From the NCBI GenBank assembly GCA_963576565.1, contig OY755048.1, positions 6,554,136 through 6,618,135 on the forward strand: 64,000 nt of DNA, in the 5' to 3' direction. A program made the position numbers and the translations under genes. Source of the stretch: Aspidapion aeneum (taxonomy: Eukaryota > Arthropoda > Insecta > Coleoptera > Brentidae). Under the pieces are notes generated by a model. It saw only the letters and a list, made by a program, of their open reading frames with translations. It was not told where the DNA came from and did no database searches. Below, in pieces: positions 12,832 to 22,490 of the stretch (position 1 is the first letter of the stretch; each line of letters begins with the position of its first letter).

Positions 12832-13403
12832 AAAATTACTTTGTAAATCAGTATTACATTTTCTTCGACAATGACTCCAAGATTTAAGAAGCATTTTACC
12901 GTCTTAAATGTATTAAATATTTTGAAAAAGTCATTAAGTTTTCTATAATCTAAGCAAAATCGCAGGTTAAAATTTGTGTTTCAAATAACCCTGTTTTACC
13001 GTACTGCTAATCAAGCCAAGCGGATACCTGTTTCAAAACCTAATGTATTGAAAACAAATAGGTGTTTTTTTCTAGACTACGAAATAACTGGGCATACCAA
13101 AAGAAATTCTTTTTTGAATATTTAGTAGCTGTAGTCACCAGTTTTTTCTGATGAGTACTGATTTGTTAAAACAGATACTTTTTTGCTACCTACAGGCATT
13201 AATTAAGTGGGGTATTTGTATTTCAGCTTGCGTTCCTTGGAGACAGAAAAACAATCCAACGCCAAACGACCACGGCCTAACTAAAAAAATTGGTGATACC
13301 ATGTCTTGCTCAATTGACCATGACAAGGGAATTTAAATCACTGCACTTGCATAGATTATTGATTTTAAAATAAAACTTGATTCAATACTACACCAAACAT
13401 AGA
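12832..13403. other. Non-coding spacer
   Basis: AT-rich sequence between the LINE tail and the next element. The short open frame at 13151-13336 shows no recognisable domain. Confidence 0.4.
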
Positions 13404-14313
13404 CACCAGTATTTACTAAAGGGTCTACAGTGCTAAGTGCTACAATCCTAGGTTTAAAAGTCTACGTCTTGGTTGAAGGTTTAACTTATTTTTCCCGTGA
13501 ATGCAATAGTTTTTAATATTTATATAAATTGTTCATAAATAGCTTGGGATATGGGTCATCTTTTTCCTTTTTTCGTTGTAACAAAGACATTATTTCCACA
13601 CAAAGGTTATAAATAAATAAAAATAATCAAATATTTTGGTCTAACAATGGTAGCCATATTTAAACCTCCAAATGTCACTAGGAAATGTCGAATAAAAACG
13701 GTATAAGTCAGTGTCAGCTGTCCGCTATATTTTACATGTTAATTTTTTAGACAAGTTAGCGACGATTAAACCGATGGTCGATTGTTTTAGTGAATGAGTA
13801 ATTGAAAAGGGATTCTTATATATCTTGTGCTTTTTACAGTATTTAAATATTGATACGTATTTAATACGGTAATGCATCTAGAGATATAGTTTTAAGTTAT
13901 TTATATATTATTTAGCTTTGAATATTTTTGTATGTAAGTTTTTGTCAATCATGGATTATTTCTATTGTTTTTCAAACGTTAAACCACCCCTCAGGGGTGG
14001 TACTACAATTTGAGACTATTTTTAACGGGAATCCTACGACTGCACGGACTAAGTTTCCAAAAAATGAAATTTGGTTACAAAATTTTTATGTGGTTTTTCT
14101 TTATTTCTATAGTTAATTTGAATTTATATGAGATGAAACTCACTGAGAAATGCTTACCATTATATTGCACATTAGGTTGGACCAAATATTTGCAGTTATT
14201 TGACCTGTGAGTATTAAAAAAATACACTTAAACCGGTCGGTATCAAGTCTATACACTTGATACTTAAACCCGGTCTACAATGCTAAGTCTTAAGGTCTTA
14301 GTAACTACTGGTG
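13404..14313. mobile_element. Inverted-repeat element family F, copy 1
   Basis: The termini are CACCAGTATTTACTAA and, at the right, the inverted TTAGTAACTACTGGTG, followed inward by 'gtctacagtgctaag' against 'gtctacaatgctaag'. Both flanks are AGA (13401-13403 and 14314-14316), a candidate 3-bp target duplication. The interior contains a perfect palindrome around CCACCCCTCAGGGGTGG at 13985. Copy 2 at 50583-51772 is alignable throughout and has TTA duplications. CAC termini with 3-bp duplications suggest a CACTA/EnSpm-like origin; this is inference. No transposase is present. Confidence 0.75.
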
Positions 14314-14378
14314 AGAAGGTTTATAGTTCGTATTTGTCAGTCTACTTTAAAATGCGTAAATAGGTATTTACGTTACTA

Positions 14379-14480
14379 GACCGGAAATAAGGACTTTACA
14401 GGTCGACACAGGAAATTTACAGGGCGAGCCGCAGGCGAGACCTGTAAACCTGCGGAGACCTGTAAAGTCAGTTTCCGGTC
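14379..14480. repeat. Palindrome cluster at the left end of the recombinase element
   Basis: A 102-bp segment that folds back on itself. GACCGGAAA at 14379 pairs with TTTCCGGTC at 14472. Inside that, CTTTACAGGTC (about 14394) pairs with GACCTGTAAAG (about 14457), and CCGCAGG pairs with CCTGCGG in the centre. It is markedly GC-richer than its surroundings and non-coding. Confidence 0.75.
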
Positions 14481-14706
14481 GTGTATCGTACGTATATTTT
14501 TTTTTAACCGACATAATGAAGCACAGCTGTCTGTCTTACTCAAAAGCTAGAGTAAGTATATGTTTGACTACTTATATTTAAACAATATTTATGCTACAAT
14601 TAGGAACAATTCTTATACGCAACTACCTATATAACTATAGTAACCATTTTATATGTAAGTTACCTATATGTACCTAATATAAAATTCAAACAATTTTAAT
14701 GCATCA

Positions 14707-15432
14707 TTACTTTTTCTCTTGAGTATAAATATTAAAAATGCAGTTATGCACATTTTGGATATTTATATTTGCAGCCGAAGTATTTTCAATTTTTGGTGAA
14801 TTTCTCTGCTGTATATTTATTGTTTCTGAAATGTTTGACAACATATTATTTTGAGCATCAGACACATTAGATGTAGTAAAATCTCTGGTTGAACTTCCAT
14901 TGCTGGCTGCTACTGGGAAGCTCCCGCCTGCACCTGCTCCAATTTTTTTAGCATTATCAAATTTTTGTCTCAGTGAGTGCTCAATATATCCTTCAGCAAC
15001 AGAGTTTGAATGCCAGCCGCCCAAATTTTTAAGGTTTAATATGTCTCCACCGCCTTCTATTAGGAGTGTGGCAGCGGTGCGCCTGAATGTGTGTCCGGTG
15101 AATTCTTGTGGATTTTTAAGCTGTAGAAATTTGGCGATTTTGGCAGGTGCCCCTCCTACGCCATGAAGACCTACTGGCTGCTTTCTACATTTTCCTTGAG
15201 AGTAAAATAAAAAGAATCTTTCATGCGGAACATTTGGGGGCCTTAGATTTTTGTATTTTTTAAATAACTTCAAATTTCTTTCACCAAGAATTACGAAAGT
15301 TCTTGAAACATTTGTTTTAGTGTTTGGTATATTGACTATTATCATGTCTTCTTTCTCAGTGACGTCTTTTAGGGTTAATTTAGTAATTTCTTCCCTCCTC
15401 ATTGCTCCCGAAATGGCCATGATCGTTACAAC
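14707..15432 (-). CDS. Tyrosine recombinase, exon 2 (catalytic domain)
   Basis: Second exon of a 380-aa tyrosine recombinase (DNA breaking-rejoining enzyme). It starts after the acceptor ttttgattttag|GTTGTAACG and joins exon 1 in phase 0. Numbered in the joined protein, catalytic residues are R151 (SGAMRREEI), H253 and R256 (GHTFRRT), W279 (LGGWHS) and nucleophile Y288 (AEGYIEHS), so the R-H-R-W-Y set is intact. The ~90-residue tail after the tyrosine is Asn/Ser-rich and ends NIQNVHNCIFNIYTQEKK then stop. No frameshift or stop was seen. The frame with the intron retained would lack the N-terminal half. Crypton-type assignment is by the family's YR-only architecture and the resemblance to insect YR proteins. 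Confidence 0.85.
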   Translation of the reverse strand, partial: VVTIMAISGAMRREEITKLTLKDVTEKEDMIIVNIPNTKTNVSRTFVILGERNLKLFKKYKNLRPPNVPHERFFLFYSQGKCRKQPVGLHGVGGAPAKIAKFLQLKNPQEFTGHTFRRTAATLLIEGGGDILNLKNLGGWHSNSVAEGYIEHSLRQKFDNAKKIGAGAGGSFPVAASNGSSTRDFTTSNVSDAQNNMLSNISETINIQQRNSPKIENTSAANINIQNVHNCIFNIYTQEKK

Positions 15433-16142
15433 CTAAAATCAAAAAGTAAATTTAAAATTTTTGCTAACTTTACAATTTGTGAACAGTCCCATATGCAACC
15501 GATCCGTAATAAAAACTGGTATTTTTCCTCGTCTTGTTCTTTTCACTAGCCGCAGTCGAGCGTTGCCGGATTTTATTATTTTTATCATTAAGAATGCTAA
15601 GTTATTAAACAATCGGATACCTAGTACCACAGCCTACCTAGGTAGGCTGTGCTAGTACTAACCTAGATAGTTTTAAAAATACTTTTTCCACTATTATTTA
15701 AGTAATTAGTTAAAGTATACATTTTTTATATTATTTTTTGATAAAAATAAAGATGGTAAAACAAAAAAATCTGTGTTGTATGTTTTTTTTTGTAATTTAA
15801 ATGGCAAAATTTGTATGAATCTTTTGTTTGTAATAAATAATAGTTGTAATTGAATTCCAATTTGAGTTTTTTATTTGGTTCCAAAGAATCTATATAAAAC
15901 AAATTGGCATCATTGCTTAGCTTGGTAGTCCTTGTGTTATGTTATGATTATTTTAGTTAGGTTATTGAATGAAAATTAATAAATAGAATTGTTTTTTGTT
16001 TTTACAGAAAAAATTGTTAATTGAAGCTAATAAAATTTTAAAATTTGGTTAAAAGTTACAGTGCAGTTGTTGGGATTGAAACACACGTTTTTATAACAAA
16101 AATAGCAAGGAGAATAATTAGGTTTGTTTGTATTTTACTTAC

Positions 16143-16559
16143 TTTGAGCATTAAAAATTCCTCATCCCTTGCTTCTTCCAAAAATTTATTAATTTCTTCT
16201 CCACTGAAAACTCTGGCCTTTTTAGGCTTATATCCTGCAGACTTTTTCTTTAAAAATGCAATTAGCTTGTAGTAGCGACTAATGTCAATATTTCTCCTTA
16301 ATGATAAGCAAGTTTTTATTGTTGAAAATAAACTCCATAAACTATTGGACTTCAATGTGGCTGATTTTTCGGCAAAATATGCCACTAGGACATTTTCATC
16401 AATTGATTTAACTTTGTTTGTGTGACACCAATTAAGGAATACATCATAATTTCTAGTATATCTCTCTTTGGATTTTTCTGGTAGCAAGTCGAAAGTTACC
16501 TTTGATGCTGCTTCAATTATTTCTTCCGGATTTAATTCTTCATTCATGTCCAAGTCCAT
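16143..16559 (-). CDS. Tyrosine recombinase, exon 1 (N-terminal SAM-like domain)
   Basis: First 139 codons of the recombinase, from a plain ATG (MDLDMNEELNPEEI) to LMLK, then donor AAA|gtaagtaaa. The intron is 16142-15433 (710 bp). The segment with KERYTRNYDVFLNWCHTN and VLVAYFAEKS is the helical core-binding (SAM-like) domain typical of tyrosine recombinases, which clamps DNA opposite the catalytic domain. VFSGEEINKFLEEA begins the linker to the catalytic fold. There are no internal stops. The gene is antisense to Cirl and lies 5' of its first recognised exon. Confidence 0.85.
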
Positions 16560-16715
16560 AATTTACTTATTATTTTTTTAAATATCTCTTTTTAAACACA
16601 AGTTTTTTATTTAAAAGGCAGCCATATTGATTTATTTTAAATGTCAAAGCTGTCAAAACAAAACAATTTTTATAAGCTGTCATCACAAAGTCATGGCTAA
16701 TTTGACTGAAATAGG

Positions 16716-16776
16716 GACCGGAAAGAGAACAAGAGACCGGAAAATTAAAAATAAAGATCACTTTGGAGACCGGAAA
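16716..16776. repeat. Three direct GACCGGAAA copies at the right end of the recombinase element
   Basis: Identical 9-mers start at 16716, 16735 and 16768, upstream of the recombinase start codon. The same 9-mer occurs at the opposite end (14379, and inverted at 14472). They may be recombinase recognition half-sites or promoter elements; which is not decidable here. Confidence 0.65.
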
Positions 16777-16808
16777 GAATCTGAACTAAACCCGCACTGT
16801 AAAATGAA

Positions 16809-16838
16809 ACTTTCTGTACAAAAAAATGTACAGAAAGT
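16809..16838. repeat. Short perfect hairpin
   Basis: ACTTTCTGTACA and TGTACAGAAAGT are perfect 12-bp inverted arms around a 6-bp A loop. It lies just outside the third GACCGGAAA copy and may mark the outer edge of the recombinase element. Confidence 0.7.
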
Positions 16839-19157
16839 GTATGTTTTCTGGTCGGTTGAAAAAAAATTCTATTACATTGCTTTTTTCTCATCGATTGAAC
16901 TACCCTTTTGGGCTAATGTTGTTAACAATTAAAATCAAGTTTTTTCTTCTCAAACTCTTTGAGATCACGACTTTAAAATCATTTGTGGGCTTGGTAATTG
17001 TTCTTATGACAGCTGGAAAAATGAAATATTACTTATTAATAGTCCCGCACAATACCACTTTGGAGCAATTTTAAATAATAAAGTGAATGGTAATCATAAG
17101 TTAGGGTGTAGACTGTTAATAGATTTCTCATTTTTCGCACTGCTTAATAAGCGATGATGGTAATAATTTACGATAGCAAATTTAAATATGAAAAGGTAAA
17201 TTTAAATAAACAAGGAAATGGCGGATCTTCCATCGAGGAAGGGTTATGAGCAATCCCTTATGCAAGAATTTAAGACAGACATTGACATTTCAAATTTTTT
17301 ATATGGCTTTCAACAAATCTGTTTACTATATTTTATTAAGTAAACTAGAATACTCTTTGGAAACACATCATACACTATGAAAAAATTCAAGAAGGCCAGA
17401 AAAAAAATAATGTAATAACATATACAAAATAACAAAACAAAAATAGCCAAGGAAGATTATTAGAAATATTTTATTATTATGTGTAAAACATTTTAACGAA
17501 ATTTTATGAAGCACGTCGAAACAAAAGAGCCATTTCATGGATTGTAAAATCACAACATATAACCAACCGAAGATTGCAATTTGAGCTTTTTTATGAGCGG
17601 CGCAAAAAAGGAGGTCGTTGAAAATGTTTCACTCAGGAATAAGATAGAAAAAAGCGAATATATTCGCAAATAAAATAAATGAACCTGATTCCGTATCTCG
17701 ACTTTTACGAGTTCCTCCTTTCTTTATGCTTTTTATATAGTTATTTGATTGATCTATTATTAGGCTCCATTACAAGAAGAAAATACTTATTTACCAGAAA
17801 TAAGGACTGTCATTCCAAATTTCAGATAACAAAAGCAGAAGTTAAATTTATACGCAGAAAAAGAGAAGTTCTTCAGTTAAGAAAAGTAGTTTTCTTGAAA
17901 AAATTATTTTGACCCAAAAGCAAATGTCTTTGAACAAAATGTTTTCTTTTCATGTAAGCAATCCGCTTGTTTTGGAAAAAAAATAATTGTCTTGGTTCAT
18001 TCAATTGTTTTGGTTTAAAATAAACTGCCTTTAGCGAAGAAAAAGTGGTTTTGAAGCAAGATATAGAATGTCTTACTAATATCTTTTTAACACAAATAAA
18101 GCTTTACTTTGCCAATTAAAGCTTTACATCTCAAATCGAAAATGGCAATTTATTCCAATTCCAAATTTATTTTAACTTAAGAAAATGCAAATAGAAATTT
18201 CTCAAAACAAAAAGAAAATCTGGGACTTATTCTCGAATTAAGATATGTAAATAAATATTATCTTGAACGCTTTAAATAATATCGAAACAATGTGCTTTAA
18301 ATCAAAATAACTATAATCATAATTTCTTGCACTAAAGAACACAGGCGCATTAAGTTTTTAAAACAAGACAAGGGTATCAATATTTTCTTCAGTGAAAGCA
18401 ATAAATTATATATTCTCTTAAATGAAAATGGACAAGCTCAGACCTTTCGGCATTTCGTATTTTGAGCTTGCGGCGAACGCATGTCAATGTCGGCTATTTT
18501 TTTAGTACTTTTCCTAAAGATAATTTCTTTAACAACAACAAAAGTGAGGGCATGTTTTAAAAAAAAATGACAATGGAAAAAAAATTTTTTGTCTTGACTT
18601 GAGACATTAAAATCCTTTTGACTCGATGTATTTAGTTGTTTTCTTTAAAAAAAAAGATTATTCAAAGTAAAACAAACTATAATTCAATCAAGAAAACTTA
18701 TTTTTCTCATTTTCTTCGGATGAAAAATTATATATTAAAACAAGATAACAATATTTTTGGTGCAAGATGTTATCGCAAACCCATTGTTTTAAACCAAGAT
18801 ATTTTTTTTCAATTATGTCTTGGTATAATACTAAAAAACAAGAAGGTTGCCGCTTCCATTCAAAACAAATCAATTTTCTTGGATAAAGGCAAATTTATTT
18901 TCAACGGAAACCAGCGGTTCAAGAGAATAGATTTTTTTTGTTAAGAAAATATCGTCTTCGTGCATAGGAAAGCAGATTTTTTCTTGGATCAAAGCAATTT
19001 GCTTTGACCGAAGACATTTTTTTTTCTGTGTAGCTAATCGACTTAGACACCAAAAATTATGAAAAGAACATCTTATAATACTTTTACCACTAGCTTTAAT
19101 GTATTTATTTTTTAATTTTTTTAAAATATTTTCCTATCCCACGGTAAATTTTCCATA
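16839..19157. other. AT-rich stretch with dispersed degenerate repeats
   Basis: No gene is supported. 17600-19030 is rich in recurring 'ttaagaaaa', 'cttggttc' and 'caagaaaa' motifs with A/T runs, in the style of the degenerate repeat at 25190-25780. Open frames here (such as 18636-18944) are low-complexity Lys/Phe/Asn strings. Confidence 0.4.
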
Positions 19158-20077
19158 TGGATGATTCTACCAAAAGTGGGCTATATGGATATTCTTTTTG
19201 GTCATTGCCTTTAAATAACAGTACAGCACAGTAAATAATTTTGTTTTTTTAAATTTATGTAACTAATTAGGTGTAAGCTAAGAAACATTTATTTTCCCGA
19301 ATTTTAGGAATTATTGCATAAAAATTCCAGAGGGATGAGTACCAGAGGAATGAGTTTTTTAATGGTTTTCCAATTTAAATCAAAATCTATTTAGACTACT
19401 TAACTTAAGTTTTATATAAACAAAGTTCCTATACTTATAATTTTAAAACAATCAACAAAAAAATTATACTATTGATATCAGTCGAATATTTACTTACCAG
19501 AGGAATGATAATTGAAGCGTTCCTTTTTGATTTCTCCGAAAAAAACTATTTTTCTGCCGAAAATAAAAAGATCTATAACTTAAACCAAACTAAAGTTGAC
19601 ATTATCTGTCACAACTTGTCACCCTCACAAGTAAATTAGATATCCAGACCCGTCTCTTTCTCTAGAAATTAACCGGTGGTATTCACAAATATTGTGTTAT
19701 TAAAAATGGAGCACGTTTAAAATTGTAAAATTTTCCGGAGAAGATGTAAATTCAGATTTTCAAAAATATGACTGCAAACTTAAGTTTTATCAATTTTTTG
19801 ATAAATAGTTAAGACTTGGTTAAATATTATTTATTAGAATATTTTTTTCAATCTGAGTTTTTAATATTTGGTTTGGGACTACACCAGAGGAATGAGGTAT
19901 TTGCTTTGTAATAAAAAAAATTATAAACTTGCAATTTTTTTTATACATTAAACTCAAATGCTCCATAAAGAACACATTGCGTTTTAAATCTTATAACTAA
20001 AACTATGCTTCATTTGCAGTCTGTGTTTGAAAAATATGCATTCCCACTCCACAGCACCATTTTTGTAGAATCATCCC
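19158..20077. mobile_element. Non-autonomous TA-flanked inverted-repeat element
   Basis: The left end TA|TGGATGATTCTACCAAAA is mirrored by TTTTTGTAGAATCATCCC|TA at the right, with TA on both sides. The interior repeats 'ccagaggaatga' several times (near 19343, 19497, 19883). No transposase frame. The TA flank suggests Tc1/mariner, but TA is common in this DNA. Confidence 0.55.
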
Positions 20078-20327
20078 TATATTAAAATTGCATTGATATT
20101 ACGGTATTTGCAGTCAGAAGCAATTTGAGGCAAGAATATGTTTGGTGTATTGATAGGATGACATCCAATAAGTAAAGTATATCTATCCATTTTAAATGTC
20201 ATTGCTATCTTGGCTAACAAGGCTACAATTCACATGTGAAGTTCGGAATAACGAGAACTTACGGTATACGGTCTATTTAACACTTAATATTTTTATACGG
20301 TCTTGACGCGACTATGTGCGCATAATG

Positions 20328-20678
20328 TTACTGAGCAGGTTTTGTAATTCTGGGAATGGTTAAAAAGGATTTGCTCGCCGTATTATCACCTATTGCTAGC
20401 TTTAGAATCATGCGAATAGTTTGCATTTTAACTACATCGGCCATAAAGAGAGCCTTTCCTGGTTTCTTAAATCTAACGGTGGCAACAAATGCCTTGAAAT
20501 TTTTGTCAGAATCTTTAACCGTCTTAGAAAGTTTTGTGTTTGTTATATCACAACGAATTTCTTCCTTAGTAGCCATTTTAGCTACTTTAGTGTTAGCTAT
20601 AAAATGTTTCTCCAATTCTTTTCTAAAGAATTTGCCTGCATTTTCACTTAAATTAATATTTGTCCCAAATATGGTTTT
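20328..20678 (-). pseudogene. Unidentified 116-codon open frame, probably an exon or repeat fragment
   Basis: An uninterrupted frame runs from just after a stop at 20679-20681 to the stop at 20328, with a Lys-rich, soluble-protein composition (KFFRKELEKHFIANTKVAKM, later DNTASKSFLTIPRITKPAQ). There is no ATG at its 5' end; the first is internal. The family B LINE begins only about 19 bp upstream, so that LINE may have interrupted it. I do not recognise a family, and it could be a fragment of a repeat's gene. Confidence 0.3.
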
Positions 20679-20835
20679 TTACTTGTTCAAAAACACTTAC
20701 TACTACTATTATGTCGGTTTAGAACGTTTTTCTACGTTGTCCGACGCCTATTCTCCACCTCCTTCGATCCTGACAATCATCCTCTGTCAGATTCTTTTGA
20801 CTCATTGATCTTTGGATTGACTGTTGCCATTCTAG

Positions 20836-21135
20836 TTAAGCACGCCCTCTTTTTCTGCGCCCTATTGGTTGCCATTCTAGGACCTGCTTTGGTAATCTTT
20901 CGTCGTTCATCCGTTGTACATGGCCGTACCATATCAGTTGCCTTTTAGTGATGTCATCCGTTATGCTTCCCTCGATTCCCATTCTTTCTTTTATGATCTC
21001 ATTTCTTATGTGATCTATTCTAGATATTCTCATTGATCTTCTTATTGCATCCATTTCGACACTTTCCATTTTTGTTTTGTATTTTTCTGTTACGCGACAA
21101 GTCTCTATTCCACACAACAGCGTGCTTTTGACCAT
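20836..21135 (-). pseudogene. C-terminal part of the family B reverse transcriptase, out of frame
   Basis: It continues the reverse transcriptase of 21149-22483 after a frameshift near 21140-21160 (STLLCGIETCRVTEKY, then WYGHVQRMNDERLPKQVLEW). It stops early after GRRKRGRA, where copy 2 reads RGRPKLEW, so this end carries a further lesion. The block is the conserved LINE C-terminus, presumed to bind RNA or DNA. Confidence 0.8.
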
Positions 21136-21148
21136 TGTTTCATGTATG

Positions 21149-22483
21149 TTAAATTTTACATTCTTTTTTTATCTCTCTGCTCCATAAAATACTGTTAAGA
21201 CATCCAATAACTTTTTTTGCTTTTAATATTCTTTTTTCCAATTCTTTACAGTCTGTTCCTGTCTTATCAAATGTGACACCCAAGTATACATACTCATTGC
21301 ATGGAGATATTGTTTGTCCATTTTCTAGTACTAACTCACTGGATTCGTTTCTAATACATAAGTACAGTGTCTTGTCCACGTTTACTGTTAATCTCCACTT
21401 TTGGTATTCTTCTGTTAACTTTCTTATCATATACTCCATGTCTTCTTTATCATTAGCCACAATTACTTGGTCGTCAGCAAACTGTAGTGTGTATATGGTA
21501 AATCGGTCGTTAAGTTGTATTCCCATGCCGTGCACTTTACGTTTCCAGTTTTTAAGAGCTACTGCGATATATATTTTAAAAAGAGTTGGAGAGATACAAC
21601 ATCCCTGTCTTAAGCCTTTTGTTACCAGGAATTCTTTTGAAAGTCGATTTCCAATTTTAATTTTAGATTTTGACCCTTTGTATAGTTCTTTTATCGCTTT
21701 TATGTACGTATGATTAATATTAGTTTGCTCTAAAACTGTCCATAATTTTTCTACTGGAACGGTATCATATGCTTTTTGTAGGTCCACAAAGGTAACATGA
21801 GTCTCTATATTTCTGGCGCTCCTTTTCTCAATTACTTGTTTAAGACAAAAAACATTATCACTACAAGATCTGCCTGCGCGAAACCCACTTTGCTCTTCTT
21901 CTTCTTGTTCATGAAAATCATTCTCTATTAGATCTCTAAGAATCCTACCGTACAATCTACTTAGAGTACTGGTTACTGAAATTCCTCTGTAATTGTTGGA
22001 ATCCAGCTTGTTTCCTTTTTTATGTATTGAGGATATGAATGCAATTTTCCAATCATTAGGTACTGGATGTCCGTTTATGCATTGATTAATAATAATATAT
22101 GTGAGATTTTCCAGTAGTTTCTCTGATCCATATTTGAGCATTTCAGCATATATTCCCCCAGGTCCGCTAGCTTTTCCGGATTTAAGCTTTTTAATATTAT
22201 TCTTTATCATTTCTTTTTCGATGATTACTTCCTCTCCATGTACTTCTATGTCTCTTCTCGGAGAGGCTGCCAGATATTCGGGTCTCGTCTCCTGCAGCAG
22301 TCCCTTGTAGTGTTCTGTCCATTGTTCTGGTTTGATTATCTGGATGTTTACTTTTTCTTTTGTTGGGTTTTTTACTGTAGAAATGAATTTCCATACTTCA
22401 GAACTCTGCCTACCTCCTACGTGTGTGTTTATGTCATGGCACTTGCGCTCGAACATTTCATTTTTTTCTGTGCGTATAAACAC
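21149..22483 (-). CDS. LINE reverse transcriptase fragment, family B
   Basis: About 444 codons of reverse transcriptase, copying LINE RNA at the nicked target. The order is an N-terminal linker, KSGKASGPGGIYAEM, YRGISVTSTLSRLYGRIL, EQSGFRAGRS, FVDLQKAYDTVP (first catalytic Asp), LRQGCCISPTLF, and FADDQVIV at about residue 340 with both catalytic Asp present. It then shifts frame. There is no genuine start codon at the 5' end, because the element is truncated there. It is probably inactive, since the endonuclease is missing and the C-terminus is frameshifted. Confidence 0.85.
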   Translation of the reverse strand: MFIRTEKNEMFERKCHDINTHVGGRQSSEVWKFISTVKNPTKEKVNIQIIKPEQWTEHYKGLLQETRPEYLAASPRRDIEVHGEEVIIEKEMIKNNIKKLKSGKASGPGGIYAEMLKYGSEKLLENLTYIIINQCINGHPVPNDWKIAFISSIHKKGNKLDSNNYRGISVTSTLSRLYGRILRDLIENDFHEQEEEEQSGFRAGRSCSDNVFCLKQVIEKRSARNIETHVTFVDLQKAYDTVPVEKLWTVLEQTNINHTYIKAIKELYKGSKSKIKIGNRLSKEFLVTKGLRQGCCISPTLFKIYIAVALKNWKRKVHGMGIQLNDRFTIYTLQFADDQVIVANDKEDMEYMIRKLTEEYQKWRLTVNVDKTLYLCIRNESSELVLENGQTISPCNEYVYLGVTFDKTGTDCKELEKRILKAKKVIGCLNSILWSREIKKECKI

Positions 22484-22490
22484 TTAAACG

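Larger units (their letters stand above)
14376..16780 (-). mobile_element. Candidate Crypton-type tyrosine-recombinase element
   Basis: A complete two-exon tyrosine-recombinase gene on the minus strand is flanked on both sides by GACCGGAAA motifs. At the left they lie at 14379-14387 and, inverted, at 14472-14480. At the right there are three direct copies starting at 16716, 16735 and 16768. Hairpins lie near each end. No terminal inverted repeats or target duplication were found, which fits Cryptons, since these integrate by YR recombination. The exact ends are inferred from the motif positions. Confidence 0.6.
20697..22490 (-). mobile_element. RTE-type LINE, family B, copy 1 (5'-truncated)
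   Basis: On the minus strand the element runs from about 22490 to a (TAG)n tail, seen on the + strand as ttactactactattatgtcgg at 20697-20717. It contains the reverse transcriptase and the C-terminal block but not the upstream endonuclease domain. It matches 11829-12831 in sequence and tail, and is about half identical in protein to family A. 5' truncation is the normal outcome of incomplete target-primed reverse transcription. Confidence 0.85.

Noticed and set aside
20356..20808. 150-codon plus-strand frame
   Set aside because: It runs across the LINE tail boundary at 20697 and is antisense to a better frame. Its hydrophobic composition is that of a shadow frame.
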